From Clostridiales bacterium 1_7_47FAA (GTDB taxonomy: Bacteria > Bacillota > Clostridia > Lachnospirales > Lachnospiraceae), in the NCBI GenBank assembly GCA_000155435.1, contig DS990260.1, positions 2,197,192 to 2,256,968 of the forward strand: DNA of 59,777 bases. Direction: 5' to 3'. Below, piece by piece: positions 14,530 to 23,493 of this stretch (within the stretch, counting starts at the first letter, position 1; the number at the start of each line of letters is the position of its first letter). The notes under the pieces are model-generated. The model searched no databases. It was not told the origin of the DNA and saw only the letters and a program-made list of their open reading frames with translations. Both the position numbers and the translations under genes were made by a program.

Positions 14530-15357
14530 TCATACCAGGGGTCTCCCCGTCTTCCCCAATGCCCGCAAGGTACTGTCATGGAGGATTTCCTTGGAGTACT
14601 TATCCTGGGACACATAACAGGAGTAAAAGATATCGGTCATCAGCAGGATTGGGAACTGAGGGGAAATGACATTGCCATGGTTCAGGTGGATGAGGGAGGG
14701 AAGGAGCATGACCTCATCGCAGAACGAGTCAAATTCCGGCTTGTTCTTGGCTGTGAGCAGCACGGTCCTTGCCTTTTTCTCATGGGCCTCCTGGAGCAGG
14801 AAGGTCACATCCTCCGTATCTCCGCTGATACTGACTCCGAACACAAGGCTGCTCTCATTCAGGAACACGCCCCTCATGCGGATCATGTCCCCGTAATCCA
14901 TGGAGGTGATGTCCACGCCGATCCTCATGAACCGCAGCTCCATCTCCCTGGCCGCCAGGCCTGAACTTCCCATGCCGCAGACGAATACGCGGGCCGCCTT
15001 TGACATGTAACGGCAGATGCGTTCCACCTGCTTTTCATCCACCAGGTTATAGGTCTTATTAAGCAGTTCCTGGTAGGTGTTAAGGACAGTCCTTGTATTG
15101 CCTGTCATGGATTCCTGTTTGACCACGAAGTTTTCCCCGTACTGGTATATGAACTCCCGGTAGCCTTTAAAGCCGCACTTCTTGGCAAAGCGGGAAAGGG
15201 AGGCTTCCGACACAAACAGCTTCCCGGCCACTGCCTTGGCTGAAAAGTCCATTTCCTCCCTGTTATAAATAAAGAAATCCGCAATACTGCGTTCCACCGT
15301 GGTGAAGTTGTCATAGTTGGACTCAATTACCGGTATGACTGATTTCAGATATTCCAT
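14530..15357 (-). CDS. MurR/RpiR family transcriptional regulator, probable sialic-acid regulator
   Basis: A 275-residue regulator with an N-terminal HTH_6 domain (AKAVAGKLFVSEASLSRFAKK) and a SIS sugar-phosphate-binding domain (FVCGMGSSGLAAREMELRFM, GVSISGDTEDVTFLLQ). RpiR proteins of this type sense phosphosugars such as ManNAc-6-P. It is the last gene of the nan operon, 4 bp after the ROK kinase. A matching TGAAAG-TT-CTTTCA palindrome lies upstream of nanE, which makes it the likely NanR-type regulator of this locus. Confidence 0.87.
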   Translation of the reverse strand: MEYLKSVIPVIESNYDNFTTVERSIADFFIYNREEMDFSAKAVAGKLFVSEASLSRFAKKCGFKGYREFIYQYGENFVVKQESMTGNTRTVLNTYQELLNKTYNLVDEKQVERICRYMSKAARVFVCGMGSSGLAAREMELRFMRIGVDITSMDYGDMIRMRGVFLNESSLVFGVSISGDTEDVTFLLQEAHEKKARTVLLTAKNKPEFDSFCDEVMLLPSLIHLNHGNVISPQFPILLMTDIFYSCYVSQDKYSKEILHDSTLRALGKTGRPLV

Positions 15358-15361
15358 GGTT

Positions 15362-16246
15362 TCATCCCTGTCTCTCTTTAAAATGATAATAGGCTCCCTT
15401 CATTCCGGCGTCATTGCCGTGTCTGGCAAAGGCCAGGGTGGTGTTCTTACGGATGCCGGACACCAGGTATCTTGTGATGGCAGCCTCAATCCTGGGCTTT
15501 AAGTATTCCTCCTGGGCCATGATCCCGCCTCCCAGTACAACGACCTGGGGGTTCATCACATAACAGATATTGGCAATCCCTTTCCCAAGCACGTCGCACA
15601 TCTCATCGATTGCCTGGACGCAGACAGCATTGCCCTGCTTTGCCAGTTCAAAGATACGCAGGCCGTTCCACTCCTGTTCCGGTTCCCCAAAACCAGCGGC
15701 CACCCGTTTTGTCAGGATACTGGCGGCGCCCAGTGTCTGGAAGTCACTGCCGTCCATATGCATATAGCCCACCTCGCAGGCGCTGTTGCTGTATCCGTGG
15801 TATACCCTGCCGTCAATGAGGATGCAGCCCCCGATTCCGGTCCCCACCGTCAGACACAGCGCCGACCTGCTGCCTGCCGCTGCCCCGGATCTGGCCTCCG
15901 CCAGGCCTGCGCAGTTCACATCATTTTCCACTTCACAGGGAATACCGAATTCAGCTTCCATCCTGGCCTTGATTGCCGTGCCTGCATAATCCGGAATCAG
16001 GGGCGCTGCATAGAATATCTCCCCTTTCTCCACATCCACCATTCCGGCCGTGGATACACAGATTCCATCCGCCTTCCAGACCTTCAGGTAATCCCTCACG
16101 ATTCCAACCACCTTTTCTAAAAGGCATGGGCCGCCCTTTGATGCCTCGGTGGGTGTCCTGTCCTTGGCCAGGAACATTTCCTTTTCATCCATGATGCCAT
16201 ATTTAATCTCGGTGCCGCCGATATCGATACATACATACTGTTTCAT
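15362..16246 (-). CDS. nanK: ROK family kinase, probable N-acetylmannosamine kinase
   Basis: A 294-residue sugar kinase. The phosphate-binding loop is DIGGTEIKYG at the N terminus, followed by ENDVNCAGLAEARSG and TVGTGIGGCILIDGRVYHG. The zinc-binding cysteine cluster of many ROK proteins is not evident; only a single Cys is present in SACEVGYMHM. ATG at 16246 follows GGAGAAGCGGC; an upstream ATG 20 codons earlier has no site. In the nan pathway this step converts ManNAc to ManNAc-6-P for NanE. The operon context makes that assignment strong, though the sequence alone says only ROK. Confidence 0.82.
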   Translation of the reverse strand: MKQYVCIDIGGTEIKYGIMDEKEMFLAKDRTPTEASKGGPCLLEKVVGIVRDYLKVWKADGICVSTAGMVDVEKGEIFYAAPLIPDYAGTAIKARMEAEFGIPCEVENDVNCAGLAEARSGAAAGSRSALCLTVGTGIGGCILIDGRVYHGYSNSACEVGYMHMDGSDFQTLGAASILTKRVAAGFGEPEQEWNGLRIFELAKQGNAVCVQAIDEMCDVLGKGIANICYVMNPQVVVLGGGIMAQEEYLKPRIEAAITRYLVSGIRKNTTLAFARHGNDAGMKGAYYHFKERQG

Positions 16247-16297
16247 AATGCCGCTTCTCCTTCCATCCCCGGTACCTTTATGACCGCTGCCTGCCGC

Positions 16298-16335
16298 AAA
16301 AGGCAAACCTGCCGTCTGACCGTGGTTTGCCTTTT
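16298..16335. terminator. Strong hairpin with T-run between YhcH and nanK
   Basis: The 12-bp perfect arms AAAAGGCAAACC / GGTTTGCCTTTT (16298-16309, 16324-16335) lie inside the nan operon. On the minus strand the hairpin ends in CCTTTT. It should cut down transcription of nanK and the regulator relative to nanE-nanA-transporter-YhcH, unless read through. A second hairpin (GTTAC / GTAAC inside GGCC arms) lies at 16345-16370. Confidence 0.7.
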
Positions 16336-16373
16336 CTGATGCTGGGGCCTGTTACCCTAGTAACGGCCCTGGC

Positions 16374-16823
16374 TTATATCCCCACCTTAAAGATGGCTTT
16401 CCTGATTTTCTCCGGTCCGTTAACAGCCACGGCTGTGCGGTGCCCGTCGTTGGGATAGCAGATAAGGAAATCCCCGGGCCTCAGCACCACATGGCTGTTG
16501 GCCTCCCCCTCGAGGGGAAGGAAATCATCCTTTTCCACAAATTCCTTCTGCTCCATGTTCTCTATAAAGTTTAAATCAATCTGTTCCTGTCCGTCAAGCA
16601 TTAAATGGACATCCAGATACTTTCTATGGGCTTCCCAGAACCGGTTCTCCGGCAATGTGGTTTCATATTCAACTATATTGACAAAGAAGCGTTCCCCGTC
16701 AATGGGATGGCTTCCCTTTTCAAAACCAGCCAAATCATGGTTGGCCGCATATTCAAAAAATTCCTTAACGTCCCTGGGAAGAAAACCGTATGTCCCTTCC
16801 TGTCCGATATTTCCAAAAATCAT
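16374..16823 (-). CDS. YhcH/YjgK/YiaL family protein, copy 3 (sialic-acid operon, NanQ-like)
   Basis: A 149-residue DUF386 protein with FWEAHRKYLDVHLMLDGQEQ, PLEGEANSHVVLRPGDFLIC and the terminal GHRTAVAV, which together carry the conserved histidine/glutamate metal set. ATG at 16823 follows GGGGGAATC. In sialic-acid operons the family member (YhcH, also called NanQ in E. coli) helps convert alpha-sialic acid to the form used by the lyase. It lies between the SSS transporter and the ROK kinase, followed by a terminator-like hairpin. Confidence 0.9.
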   Translation of the reverse strand: MIFGNIGQEGTYGFLPRDVKEFFEYAANHDLAGFEKGSHPIDGERFFVNIVEYETTLPENRFWEAHRKYLDVHLMLDGQEQIDLNFIENMEQKEFVEKDDFLPLEGEANSHVVLRPGDFLICYPNDGHRTAVAVNGPEKIRKAIFKVGI

Positions 16824-16929
16824 ATGATTCCCCCGCATTCCATCCCAGGGCGTGGTATCACCGGCAGGACCAGCCTTCAAAAACCGCTGTCATGTCCGGC
16901 TCCCACGTCCAGGGACCTAAACTGGTTGA

Positions 16930-18432
16930 TTAGTTGTGATAAACAGTAGCATCCGCCACCGGCTTCGAGTCATCCCCATCCATTTTCCTGGTGATGATGC
17001 TGACCGGGATTCCGACCACCAGCGAGATGGTGATGGAAATGATGGAGTATGACCAGATGGATACTGCTCCGGCCGGAGCCATGTATTTGATGCATACCAT
17101 GGTGATGGCTGCCACAAAGAATGCCACGTAAGCGCCCTTTGCATTGGCCACCTTCGTGAATGTGCCAAGGGCAAAGGTACCGCCCAGCACGCCCAGCACC
17201 AGACCCATGAATCCGTTGAACCACTCGTATGCGGACTTGATCTCACCGTTGGCAAGCACCATGGAAACACCGATAGCAACAATACCCACGCCAAGGGACA
17301 CATACTGTGCAATCTTTGTCTGAAGGGCAAAGCTCATTTCCTTTTTAGACAGGCGCTCCTGGATATCCAGGGTCCAGCTGGTTGCCACGGAGTTAAGTCC
17401 TGTGGACAGGGTGGACTGGGATGCAGCGTAGATGGCTGCCAGAAGGATACCGGTGATACCTACAGGAAGCTGGTATGCAATGTAGGATGCGAAAATCTGG
17501 TCCTGCTGCGCTGCGGGCGGAAGCGCGTTCTGGCTGTAGAACACATACAGTCCTGTACCGATTAAGTAGAATACGGTTGCTATGAAGATGGACAGGGCGC
17601 CGTTGGTCAGCATCATCTTGTTCAGCTTCTTCATGTCTGTTGTGGTAGTGAAACGCTGTACGATATCCTGGCTGGATACATAGGAGGAACAGGTATTTAA
17701 ACCAGCGCCCACAATCAGCAGGAATACGCTGTCCTTCAGGATATTAGGATTGAAGATCGGCTGGTCAGGCGCCAGGAACTTGCCCTGCCCCATGGTGGAG
17801 AAAATAGCCCCGAAGCCGCCGTCAATGCCGTGGGCAAGGTACAGAAGGGCAAATGTGACGCCCACCAGGAGCACGCTGCCCTGGATGAAGTCGGTCCAGA
17901 GAACGGATTTCAGTCCGCCTGTGTAGGAGTAAATGATTGCAATCACACCCATGGCGATGATCAGTATATTTACATTGATTCCTGTAAGATTGGATAATAC
18001 CATGGACGGAAGGTACATGATGATGGACATACGGCCCACCTGGTAAACGATGAACATGATGGCGCCCAGCACGCGCAGTCCCTTGCTTCCGAAACGGATT
18101 TCAAGGTAATGGTAAGCCGTGTCAATATCCAGCTTGCTGTAAATCGGCAGGAAAAACTTGATGGTGATGGGGATTGCCACAATCATTCCCAACTGTGCAA
18201 ACCACATGATCCAGGTTCCCGCATATGAATTGCCTGCCAGCGACAGGAACGAAATCGGGCTTAATAAGGTTGCGAAGATGGAAACCGAGGTAACCCACCA
18301 GGGTATGGTTCCGTCCCCCTTGAAGAACTCCTTTCCCTTCATCTCCTTTTTGGAGAAGTAGAGGCCGGCAAATAATACTGCTCCGAGATATACAATAAGA
18401 ATAATCAAATCAATTGTTGTGAATCCCTGCAT
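16930..18432 (-). CDS. Sodium:solute symporter family transporter, probable sialic acid importer
   Basis: A 500-residue SSS-family protein with about 13 hydrophobic segments. Key stretches are TIPWWVTSVSIFATLLSPISF, the SSS signature LSLAGNSYAGTW, and SYTGGLKSVLWTDFIQG, where sodium-site residues usually lie. ATG at 18432 follows GGGAG at 7 bases; an in-frame TTG two codons earlier is less likely. It sits between nanA and the YhcH gene. SSS-type SiaT/NanT proteins import N-acetylneuraminate with sodium; the operon makes this the best call. Confidence 0.85.
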   Translation of the reverse strand: MQGFTTIDLIILIVYLGAVLFAGLYFSKKEMKGKEFFKGDGTIPWWVTSVSIFATLLSPISFLSLAGNSYAGTWIMWFAQLGMIVAIPITIKFFLPIYSKLDIDTAYHYLEIRFGSKGLRVLGAIMFIVYQVGRMSIIMYLPSMVLSNLTGINVNILIIAMGVIAIIYSYTGGLKSVLWTDFIQGSVLLVGVTFALLYLAHGIDGGFGAIFSTMGQGKFLAPDQPIFNPNILKDSVFLLIVGAGLNTCSSYVSSQDIVQRFTTTTDMKKLNKMMLTNGALSIFIATVFYLIGTGLYVFYSQNALPPAAQQDQIFASYIAYQLPVGITGILLAAIYAASQSTLSTGLNSVATSWTLDIQERLSKKEMSFALQTKIAQYVSLGVGIVAIGVSMVLANGEIKSAYEWFNGFMGLVLGVLGGTFALGTFTKVANAKGAYVAFFVAAITMVCIKYMAPAGAVSIWSYSIISITISLVVGIPVSIITRKMDGDDSKPVADATVYHN

Positions 18433-18546
18433 TGTCAAACTCCCTTTCTATCATACATACCATTGATTTCCTGCGCGCCCTCCGTCCCTCCCGGAAGGCG
18501 CCGGAAAAATCTGTTCCCTCTGTCAAACCTTCTTTTGCAGGTATTT

Positions 18547-19464
18547 TTAGCAGAATTTTGCAACTGCCTCTTTTACCATGCGTGCCGCTTCCTGCGCAAT
18601 CGGCAGGTCTGCCTCCACCAGCTGGGGAAGGGGTTCCCTTACGCCCCCAAGGTCCAGGTCCTCGTTGATGCGGAGCATTTCCTTGATAGCGCCGTACATA
18701 TTGCCGCGGCAGGAGCACATCTTGTAAATGATGTCGTTGGCAGCGTACTGAACTTCCTTTGCTTCCTCCAGCCTGCCTGCATTTACCAGCTCATCCATCT
18801 TTAAGAACAGCTCAGGCATCGCGCCGTAGGTACCGCCGATTCCTGCTTCCGCACCGATGACACGGCCGCTGATGAACTGCTCGTCCGGGCCGTTAAAGAT
18901 AATGTAGTCATTGCCCGCTGCAGCCTTGAACATCTGGATATCCTGCACCGGCATGGAGGAGTTCTTTACGCCGATGACCCTTGGGTTCTTGCGCATCTCA
19001 GCAAATAATCCCTGGGTCAGTGCAACTCCGGCCAGCTGCGGGATGTTGTAGATGATGAAATCCGTGTTTGGGGCCGCCGCGCTCATGGCGTTCCAGTACG
19101 CAGCGATGGCATGCTCCGGGAGATGGAAATAAATAGGAGGTATGGCTGCGATTGCATCCACGCCCAGGCTCTCGGCATGTTTTGCCAGTTCCACGCTGTC
19201 CTTTGTGTTGTTGCAGGCCACATGGGCGATGACGGTCAGCTTTCCTTTTGCAACTGCCATGACATTTTCCAGGGTAATCTTACGGTCTTCCACGCTCTGG
19301 TAAATGCACTCGCCGGAAGAACCGTTGACATATACGCCCTTAACGCCTTTTCTGATGTGATATTCAGTCAGCGCCCTTACACGCTCCGGGCTTACATTGC
19401 CCTCCTCATCGTAGCATGCGTAAAATGCAGGAATGATACCTTTGTACTTTTCTAAATTTGCCAT
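18547..19464 (-). CDS. nanA: N-acetylneuraminate lyase (dihydrodipicolinate synthase family)
   Basis: A 305-residue TIM-barrel aldolase that cleaves N-acetylneuraminate to ManNAc and pyruvate. The N-terminal GVYVNGSSGECIYQS matches the pyruvate-binding GSSGE motif of sialic acid lyases. The catalytic Tyr lies in IIYNIPQLAG and the Schiff-base Lys in RVIGVKNSS. AAGGAG precedes the ATG. It is the second gene of the nan operon, separated from nanE by 165 bp that contain a short 14-bp-period repeat. Confidence 0.92.
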   Translation of the reverse strand: MANLEKYKGIIPAFYACYDEEGNVSPERVRALTEYHIRKGVKGVYVNGSSGECIYQSVEDRKITLENVMAVAKGKLTVIAHVACNNTKDSVELAKHAESLGVDAIAAIPPIYFHLPEHAIAAYWNAMSAAAPNTDFIIYNIPQLAGVALTQGLFAEMRKNPRVIGVKNSSMPVQDIQMFKAAAGNDYIIFNGPDEQFISGRVIGAEAGIGGTYGAMPELFLKMDELVNAGRLEEAKEVQYAANDIIYKMCSCRGNMYGAIKEMLRINEDLDLGGVREPLPQLVEADLPIAQEAARMVKEAVAKFC

Positions 19465-19546
19465 GATTGTTCTCCTTCTCCCTTTTGGGGCTGCTTTGTT
19501 TATGTTAACTCCTACTTTGTTTCCATGTCCGCGTTCTGGTCCGGCC

Positions 19547-19588
19547 CGTCTTTCCTGGACCGTCCTTCCTGGACCGTCTTTCCCGGTC
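19547..19588. repeat. Three degenerate 14-bp tandem units downstream of nanE
   Basis: CGTCTTTCCTGGAC, CGTCCTTCCTGGAC and CGTCTTTCCCGGTC follow one another at 19547, 19561 and 19575. They occupy part of the 165-bp nanE-nanA gap; no other feature was seen there. Confidence 0.7.
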
Positions 19589-19629
19589 CGGGCGGCTTTC
19601 CGGCCTCATCTGCCCCGTCCGGCGCCGTC

Positions 19630-20325
19630 CTAGCCGTTCTGTCTGAGCGCTTCTGCAAATGATTTTGTAATCAGCTGGGGCCTTGTGATGATGGAGCCGA
19701 CAACCACGCTGAACGCTCCCAGCTCAATGACCCGCCTTGCCTTCTCCGGCGTGTTGATGTTGCCCTCTGCTATTACCCTGTGTCTTACCTTTGCCACTAT
19801 CTCACGGATGATGGCGAAGTCGTCTGCTTCTATTTTAAGTCCCCTGCTCTGTTCGGTGTATCCAACCAGCGTTGTGCCTATGAAGTCAAATCCAAGTTCA
19901 TCCGCGTGGAGCGCTTCCTCCACCGTGGAACAATCCGCCATAAGAAGCTGTTCCGGATATGCGGCCCTGATTTCCCTGTAAAACCCATCCAGCGTCTTCC
20001 CGCCCGGTCTTAAATCAGAAGTGGCGTCCAGGGCGATGATTTCGGGTTTTACCTCCATCAGTTCCTCAATCTCTTTCATGGTCGGCGTGATGTATACCTT
20101 GCTGTCCTCATAATCCCGTTTTACGATTCCGATGACCGGCAGGTCCACCTGGGCCTGTATCTCGGCGATGTCCTCTTTGGTGTTGGCACGGATGCCGGCT
20201 GCGCCGCCCTCCTTTGCGGCCAGTGCCATCCTTCCCATGATGAAGGAAGAGTGGAGCGGTTCGTGCGGCAGTGCCTGGCAGGAAACAATCAATTTTCCTT
20301 TCAGGTTTTCGACTTTGTCATTCAT
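19630..20325 (-). CDS. nanE: N-acylglucosamine-6-phosphate 2-epimerase
   Basis: A 231-residue TIM-barrel protein that interconverts ManNAc-6-P and GlcNAc-6-P. Family motifs seen are SCQALPHEPLHSS, GGAAGIRANTKEDIAEI, the catalytic lysine in IGIVKRDY, IALDATSDLRPGG, and VIAEGNINTPEKARRVIELG. AGGAGG precedes the ATG. It is the first gene of the nan operon, with a promoter and an RpiR-type palindrome upstream. Confidence 0.94.
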   Translation of the reverse strand: MNDKVENLKGKLIVSCQALPHEPLHSSFIMGRMALAAKEGGAAGIRANTKEDIAEIQAQVDLPVIGIVKRDYEDSKVYITPTMKEIEELMEVKPEIIALDATSDLRPGGKTLDGFYREIRAAYPEQLLMADCSTVEEALHADELGFDFIGTTLVGYTEQSRGLKIEADDFAIIREIVAKVRHRVIAEGNINTPEKARRVIELGAFSVVVGSIITRPQLITKSFAEALRQNG

Positions 20326-20380
20326 GTCTGTTTCCTCCTCGTAACAATCACTTGGTTATGTCTCATGTCCTTGTAGCCTT

Positions 20381-20408
20381 AGTATAGCAGGTTTGTTTTT
20401 ATTTTCAA
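20381..20408 (-). promoter_or_regulatory. Promoter of the nan operon
   Basis: On the minus strand TTGAAA (20408-20403) and TATACT (20386-20381) are 16 bp apart, with TGC before the -10 (extended -10). It lies 56 bp upstream of the nanE start. Confidence 0.65.
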
Positions 20409-20424
20409 TAGCACATATACGTTC

Positions 20425-20438
20425 TGAAAGTTCTTTCA
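20425..20438. promoter_or_regulatory. RpiR-type palindromic operator upstream of nanE
   Basis: TGAAAG-TT-CTTTCA is a perfect inverted repeat just upstream of the nan -35. It fits the GAAA/TTTC-type sites used by RpiR regulators. Its position upstream of -35 allows activation or looping; a simple roadblock is less likely. Between 20440 and 20661 I see no gene, RNA or repeat. Confidence 0.6.
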
Positions 20439-20661
20439 CAATCTTTGATTTACCCCTGCCTTTTCGCACAATTTTTCCATTCTGTTTTTGTCTAATATGC
20501 ACAATTATCCGAAGGTTGTTTCTCTCAAATCGCAAAGGTTCATTGATACGCCGGCAACAAGGATTTAAACTTCAGGCAAATGCTGTCAAATATCCAGGTG
20601 TCAATAGACCCTTATCTGTATATCTGTCTCAAATCACTGCCATGGGATAGGATACAAAAAT

Positions 20662-20712
20662 AGCCGGAAGCCCGGACAGGGCGGTTTTCCCACTCTGTCC
20701 GGACTTCCGGCT
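20662..20712 (-). terminator. Terminator of the permease-dehydratase operon
   Basis: Long arms AGCCGGAAG.CCGGACAG / CTGTCCGG.CTTCCGGCT (one mismatch) are followed on the minus strand by ATTTTTG. It ends the operon whose last gene stops at 20739. Confidence 0.88.
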
Positions 20713-20738
20713 GATAATTCCAGATACTCTTTTAATCT

Positions 20739-21926
20739 TTATTTCACTGTGCAGAACAGGGATTTCCCCATGGTTTCTTCGGTCAGTTCCTGTCCGATGC
20801 CCGGCCTATCCGGAACAGAGAAGTATCCGTTCTCAGGCTGGTAATTGTACTTGCACATATCGATATTTTCCTGAATCAGCGCTGCCTGATGGTGTTCATG
20901 GATAACAAAGTTAGGAATCACTGCTTCCAGCTGCAGGGCTGCCGCCGTGGAAATCGGGCTGCCGCAGATATGGATCTGTACGCCGATATCATAGGTGTGG
21001 GCCATATCGCAGATTTTCTTGCCCTCTGTCAGGCCGCCTGTGTTGCACAGGTCAGGCTGGATGATGCTGAGGGAACGGTCCTCATAGAAGGGACGGTAGC
21101 CCCATCTGGAGTATATCCTCTCGCCGGATGCCATCGGAATCCTGACATTGTTCGCAATCTCCTTAAATAAGGAAGGATTAAGGGGCTGTGTCGGCTCTTC
21201 ATAATAGAAGCATCTGTATTGCTCCAGCTCGCGTCCCAGCTGGATGGCCGTATTGGTGTCGGTGAGGGAGTGAAGTTCGATGATGATATCAAGTCCCGGC
21301 CCGCCTGCTTCACGGATGGCTGCCACGCGGTCAACCGCAACCTTTAACTGGTCGTATTCCAGAAGGCCGTAGTTGCTCCACTCCATCCAGTTGCCCTTGG
21401 TGTTAAAGCCAACCGGGTCTACCTTTATGGCTGTATAGCCTTCTGCCATGGCTTTCCTTGCAGCATTGGCATAGTCCTCCGGCGTTACCATAGGCGCGCA
21501 GACCGGGCCCCAGTCAAACTGGATCTGGCTGGCATAGGCGCGCAGCCTGTCGTTGGTCTTGCCTCCAAGGAGCTGGTATACGGGAACATTCAGGGCCTTG
21601 CCCCGGATATCCCAAAGCGCGATATCAATGGCGCTGATGGCTGAGAAGATAATGGTTCCGCCGCCCATGCCCCAGAACGTGTCGCGGTGCAGCTTATTCC
21701 ATATCTGCTCGTTGTTCATGGGATCCATGCCGATGATCATCTGGGCAAAATCCTTCATCAATCCCAGGGCAGCGTCGCTGCCGCTGCTGTAGCATACGCC
21801 TGCCTCGCCAAAACCTGAGATACCTTCATCCGTGTTGATACGGCAGATGGATGCCTTCCAATATGTACCTGCCACACTTGGCTTTCCGCTGGTCACCTGG
21901 TAAAGGTCTACGCTGGTAATCTTCAT
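20739..21926 (-). CDS. Enolase-superfamily acid-sugar dehydratase (mandelate racemase/muconate lactonizing family)
   Basis: A 395-residue enzyme of the enolase superfamily. It has a capping domain (residues 1 to about 120) and a barrel with YTAIKVDPVGF, metal ligands in IIIELHS, CFYYEEP and MASGERIYSRWG, then IIQPDLCNTGG. The late VQIHICGSPIS places a catalytic His where galactonate and mannonate dehydratases have HNPxGP. This indicates dehydration of an aldonic acid to a 2-keto-3-deoxy sugar acid. GAGGAGG precedes the ATG. It follows an APC permease by about 60 bp. The substrate is not determined; a glycan-derived acid or an aminated one would fit an amino-acid-type permease partner. Confidence 0.85.
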   Translation of the reverse strand: MKITSVDLYQVTSGKPSVAGTYWKASICRINTDEGISGFGEAGVCYSSGSDAALGLMKDFAQMIIGMDPMNNEQIWNKLHRDTFWGMGGGTIIFSAISAIDIALWDIRGKALNVPVYQLLGGKTNDRLRAYASQIQFDWGPVCAPMVTPEDYANAARKAMAEGYTAIKVDPVGFNTKGNWMEWSNYGLLEYDQLKVAVDRVAAIREAGGPGLDIIIELHSLTDTNTAIQLGRELEQYRCFYYEEPTQPLNPSLFKEIANNVRIPMASGERIYSRWGYRPFYEDRSLSIIQPDLCNTGGLTEGKKICDMAHTYDIGVQIHICGSPISTAAALQLEAVIPNFVIHEHHQAALIQENIDMCKYNYQPENGYFSVPDRPGIGQELTEETMGKSLFCTVK

Positions 21927-21985
21927 GATAAAATCCTCCTCATAATTAATTTTTATAGTTATAGATTGGTCATATGGTTTCTATA

Positions 21986-23344
21986 TCAATCGTCCCAGAC
22001 AGACGATTCGATGTGTACGTAAGGGCTCTTGCTGCGGATGAATCCAAACGCAAAGCAGCCGCCGATGATGATAAGGTTTGCAATGGTTATAAGTGGTGTC
22101 AGGGTAAGGCAGGAATTGACGAACACACATGTATAAGCAATCACACTGACGGTAACCATCACATAGTACAGCTTATCGGGCATGTGGAGCCTGGACTTCT
22201 TCCATGCCTCAGGATACCGCTTGGGAAGCTGGTAATATGCAAACGCGTACAGGAATGACAGGGACGAGTTAATCAGCATGATGTTGTTGGTAATGGTGGT
22301 GACGCTGAAGTTAAGCAGCAGCGGGATCAGGCCAATCAGATACACAATGGTAAGTATCCTGTAGTATGACCCCCTCTTATTCTTCTTAGCCAGGGACTTG
22401 GGAAGCCAGCCGTCGGTACATGCCTGGGCAATGGGAACGCAGTTGTATGCCAGGGATGAGTTCATGGTTGTCATCAGCGCCATGATCGGGCCGCCTACCA
22501 TGAATACCACAAACAGGATGGGGGACAGGGCGGTCCGTGCAACAAGGGTAAGGGGCTGGTTCTCCACTATCTCCAGAGGAAGGATACCTCCTGCAACAAT
22601 GGCAACGCCGCAGTAAAGGATGACCAGGGTCGGAACTGACATCAGGATGGCCCAGGGTATATCCCGCTTTGCATTATGGGCGTCCCGGCCGTAGTTCATG
22701 GTCAGTGAATATCCGTTGGTGGAATACACAAATAGGGCAATCGCAGCTATGAATCCCTTTCCCCCATGTCTGATGAAATCCGGGGAGGATATCTGCAATA
22801 CAGGCGTTTCCAGCTTTGTCATGCCCACGAAAATAAACATGAGCAGCACTGCAATCAAGGTCCATGTCATAATCTTCTGCGCCTTTGCCATGATGTCCAC
22901 CCCGCCCAGGTTAATCACATAAAACAGGGTCAGGAAGACAATCCCCACAATACGCGGGTTTAACTGCGGCCACAGGGAATTGGCGTACACCCCCAGGGAA
23001 ACCCCGAACAGGGAGATGCTCATGGTCTGCCACAGGAAGGCCACTGCGTACATCCCTGCCGCCTTCTCATTGGCAAGGCCCGCCAGCATGGAGTAGTATC
23101 CGCCTCCCAGCCTCAATGTGGATGTCACCCACACCACCGGCATGATCATCAGGAACCCCCATATGATGGCTGCACCATATGCAAGCCAGGCAGAGTATCC
23201 TGTCAGTGCCATGGCCGGACCCACAAGTGTGATGACTCCTGCTCCGATTACCTGTCCGATGGACAAGGCATACAGTTCCGGCTTCTTAAGAATACCCGGC
23301 GGGGGCGCTGGAACATACGTAACTTTACTGCTTTCCTTCTGCAT
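21986..23344 (-). CDS. APC family amino acid permease
   Basis: A 452-residue transporter with about 12 membrane segments. The first-helix motif is GQVIGAGVITLVGPA, the unwound substrate- and ion-binding turn of the APC fold, preceded by a short cytoplasmic PAPPPGILKKPE tail. AGGAGGATTCG precedes the ATG. It is the first gene of a two-gene operon with the acid-sugar dehydratase and carries an operator-like sequence just upstream. An APC permease beside an enolase-family dehydratase suggests the imported compound is an amino-acid-like or aminated sugar acid (inference). Confidence 0.85.
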   Translation of the reverse strand: MQKESSKVTYVPAPPPGILKKPELYALSIGQVIGAGVITLVGPAMALTGYSAWLAYGAAIIWGFLMIMPVVWVTSTLRLGGGYYSMLAGLANEKAAGMYAVAFLWQTMSISLFGVSLGVYANSLWPQLNPRIVGIVFLTLFYVINLGGVDIMAKAQKIMTWTLIAVLLMFIFVGMTKLETPVLQISSPDFIRHGGKGFIAAIALFVYSTNGYSLTMNYGRDAHNAKRDIPWAILMSVPTLVILYCGVAIVAGGILPLEIVENQPLTLVARTALSPILFVVFMVGGPIMALMTTMNSSLAYNCVPIAQACTDGWLPKSLAKKNKRGSYYRILTIVYLIGLIPLLLNFSVTTITNNIMLINSSLSFLYAFAYYQLPKRYPEAWKKSRLHMPDKLYYVMVTVSVIAYTCVFVNSCLTLTPLITIANLIIIGGCFAFGFIRSKSPYVHIESSVWDD

Positions 23345-23378
23345 AACGAATCCTCCTTTAGTTGTTTCGCCTATTTAT

Positions 23379-23397
23379 CTATTCACTTGTTCGCTAG
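23379..23397. promoter_or_regulatory. Operator-like site upstream of the APC permease
   Basis: CTATTCACTTGTTCGCTAG matches the site at 24427-24445 (before the GntR gene) at 16 of 19 positions. The pair fits one regulator binding both promoters. Confidence 0.6.
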
Positions 23398-23493
23398 GTT
23401 GATAATACATCAAGTCGCTAAATAATTCAATAGGTTTTATATATTTTTTTACTTTTCATCAATATGAACGAATCCAATTGTGACATATACACA

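Noticed and set aside
20393-20650. 85-codon rightward reading frame upstream of nanE
   Set aside because: It overlaps the nan promoter and operator, lacks a ribosome site and resembles nothing I know.
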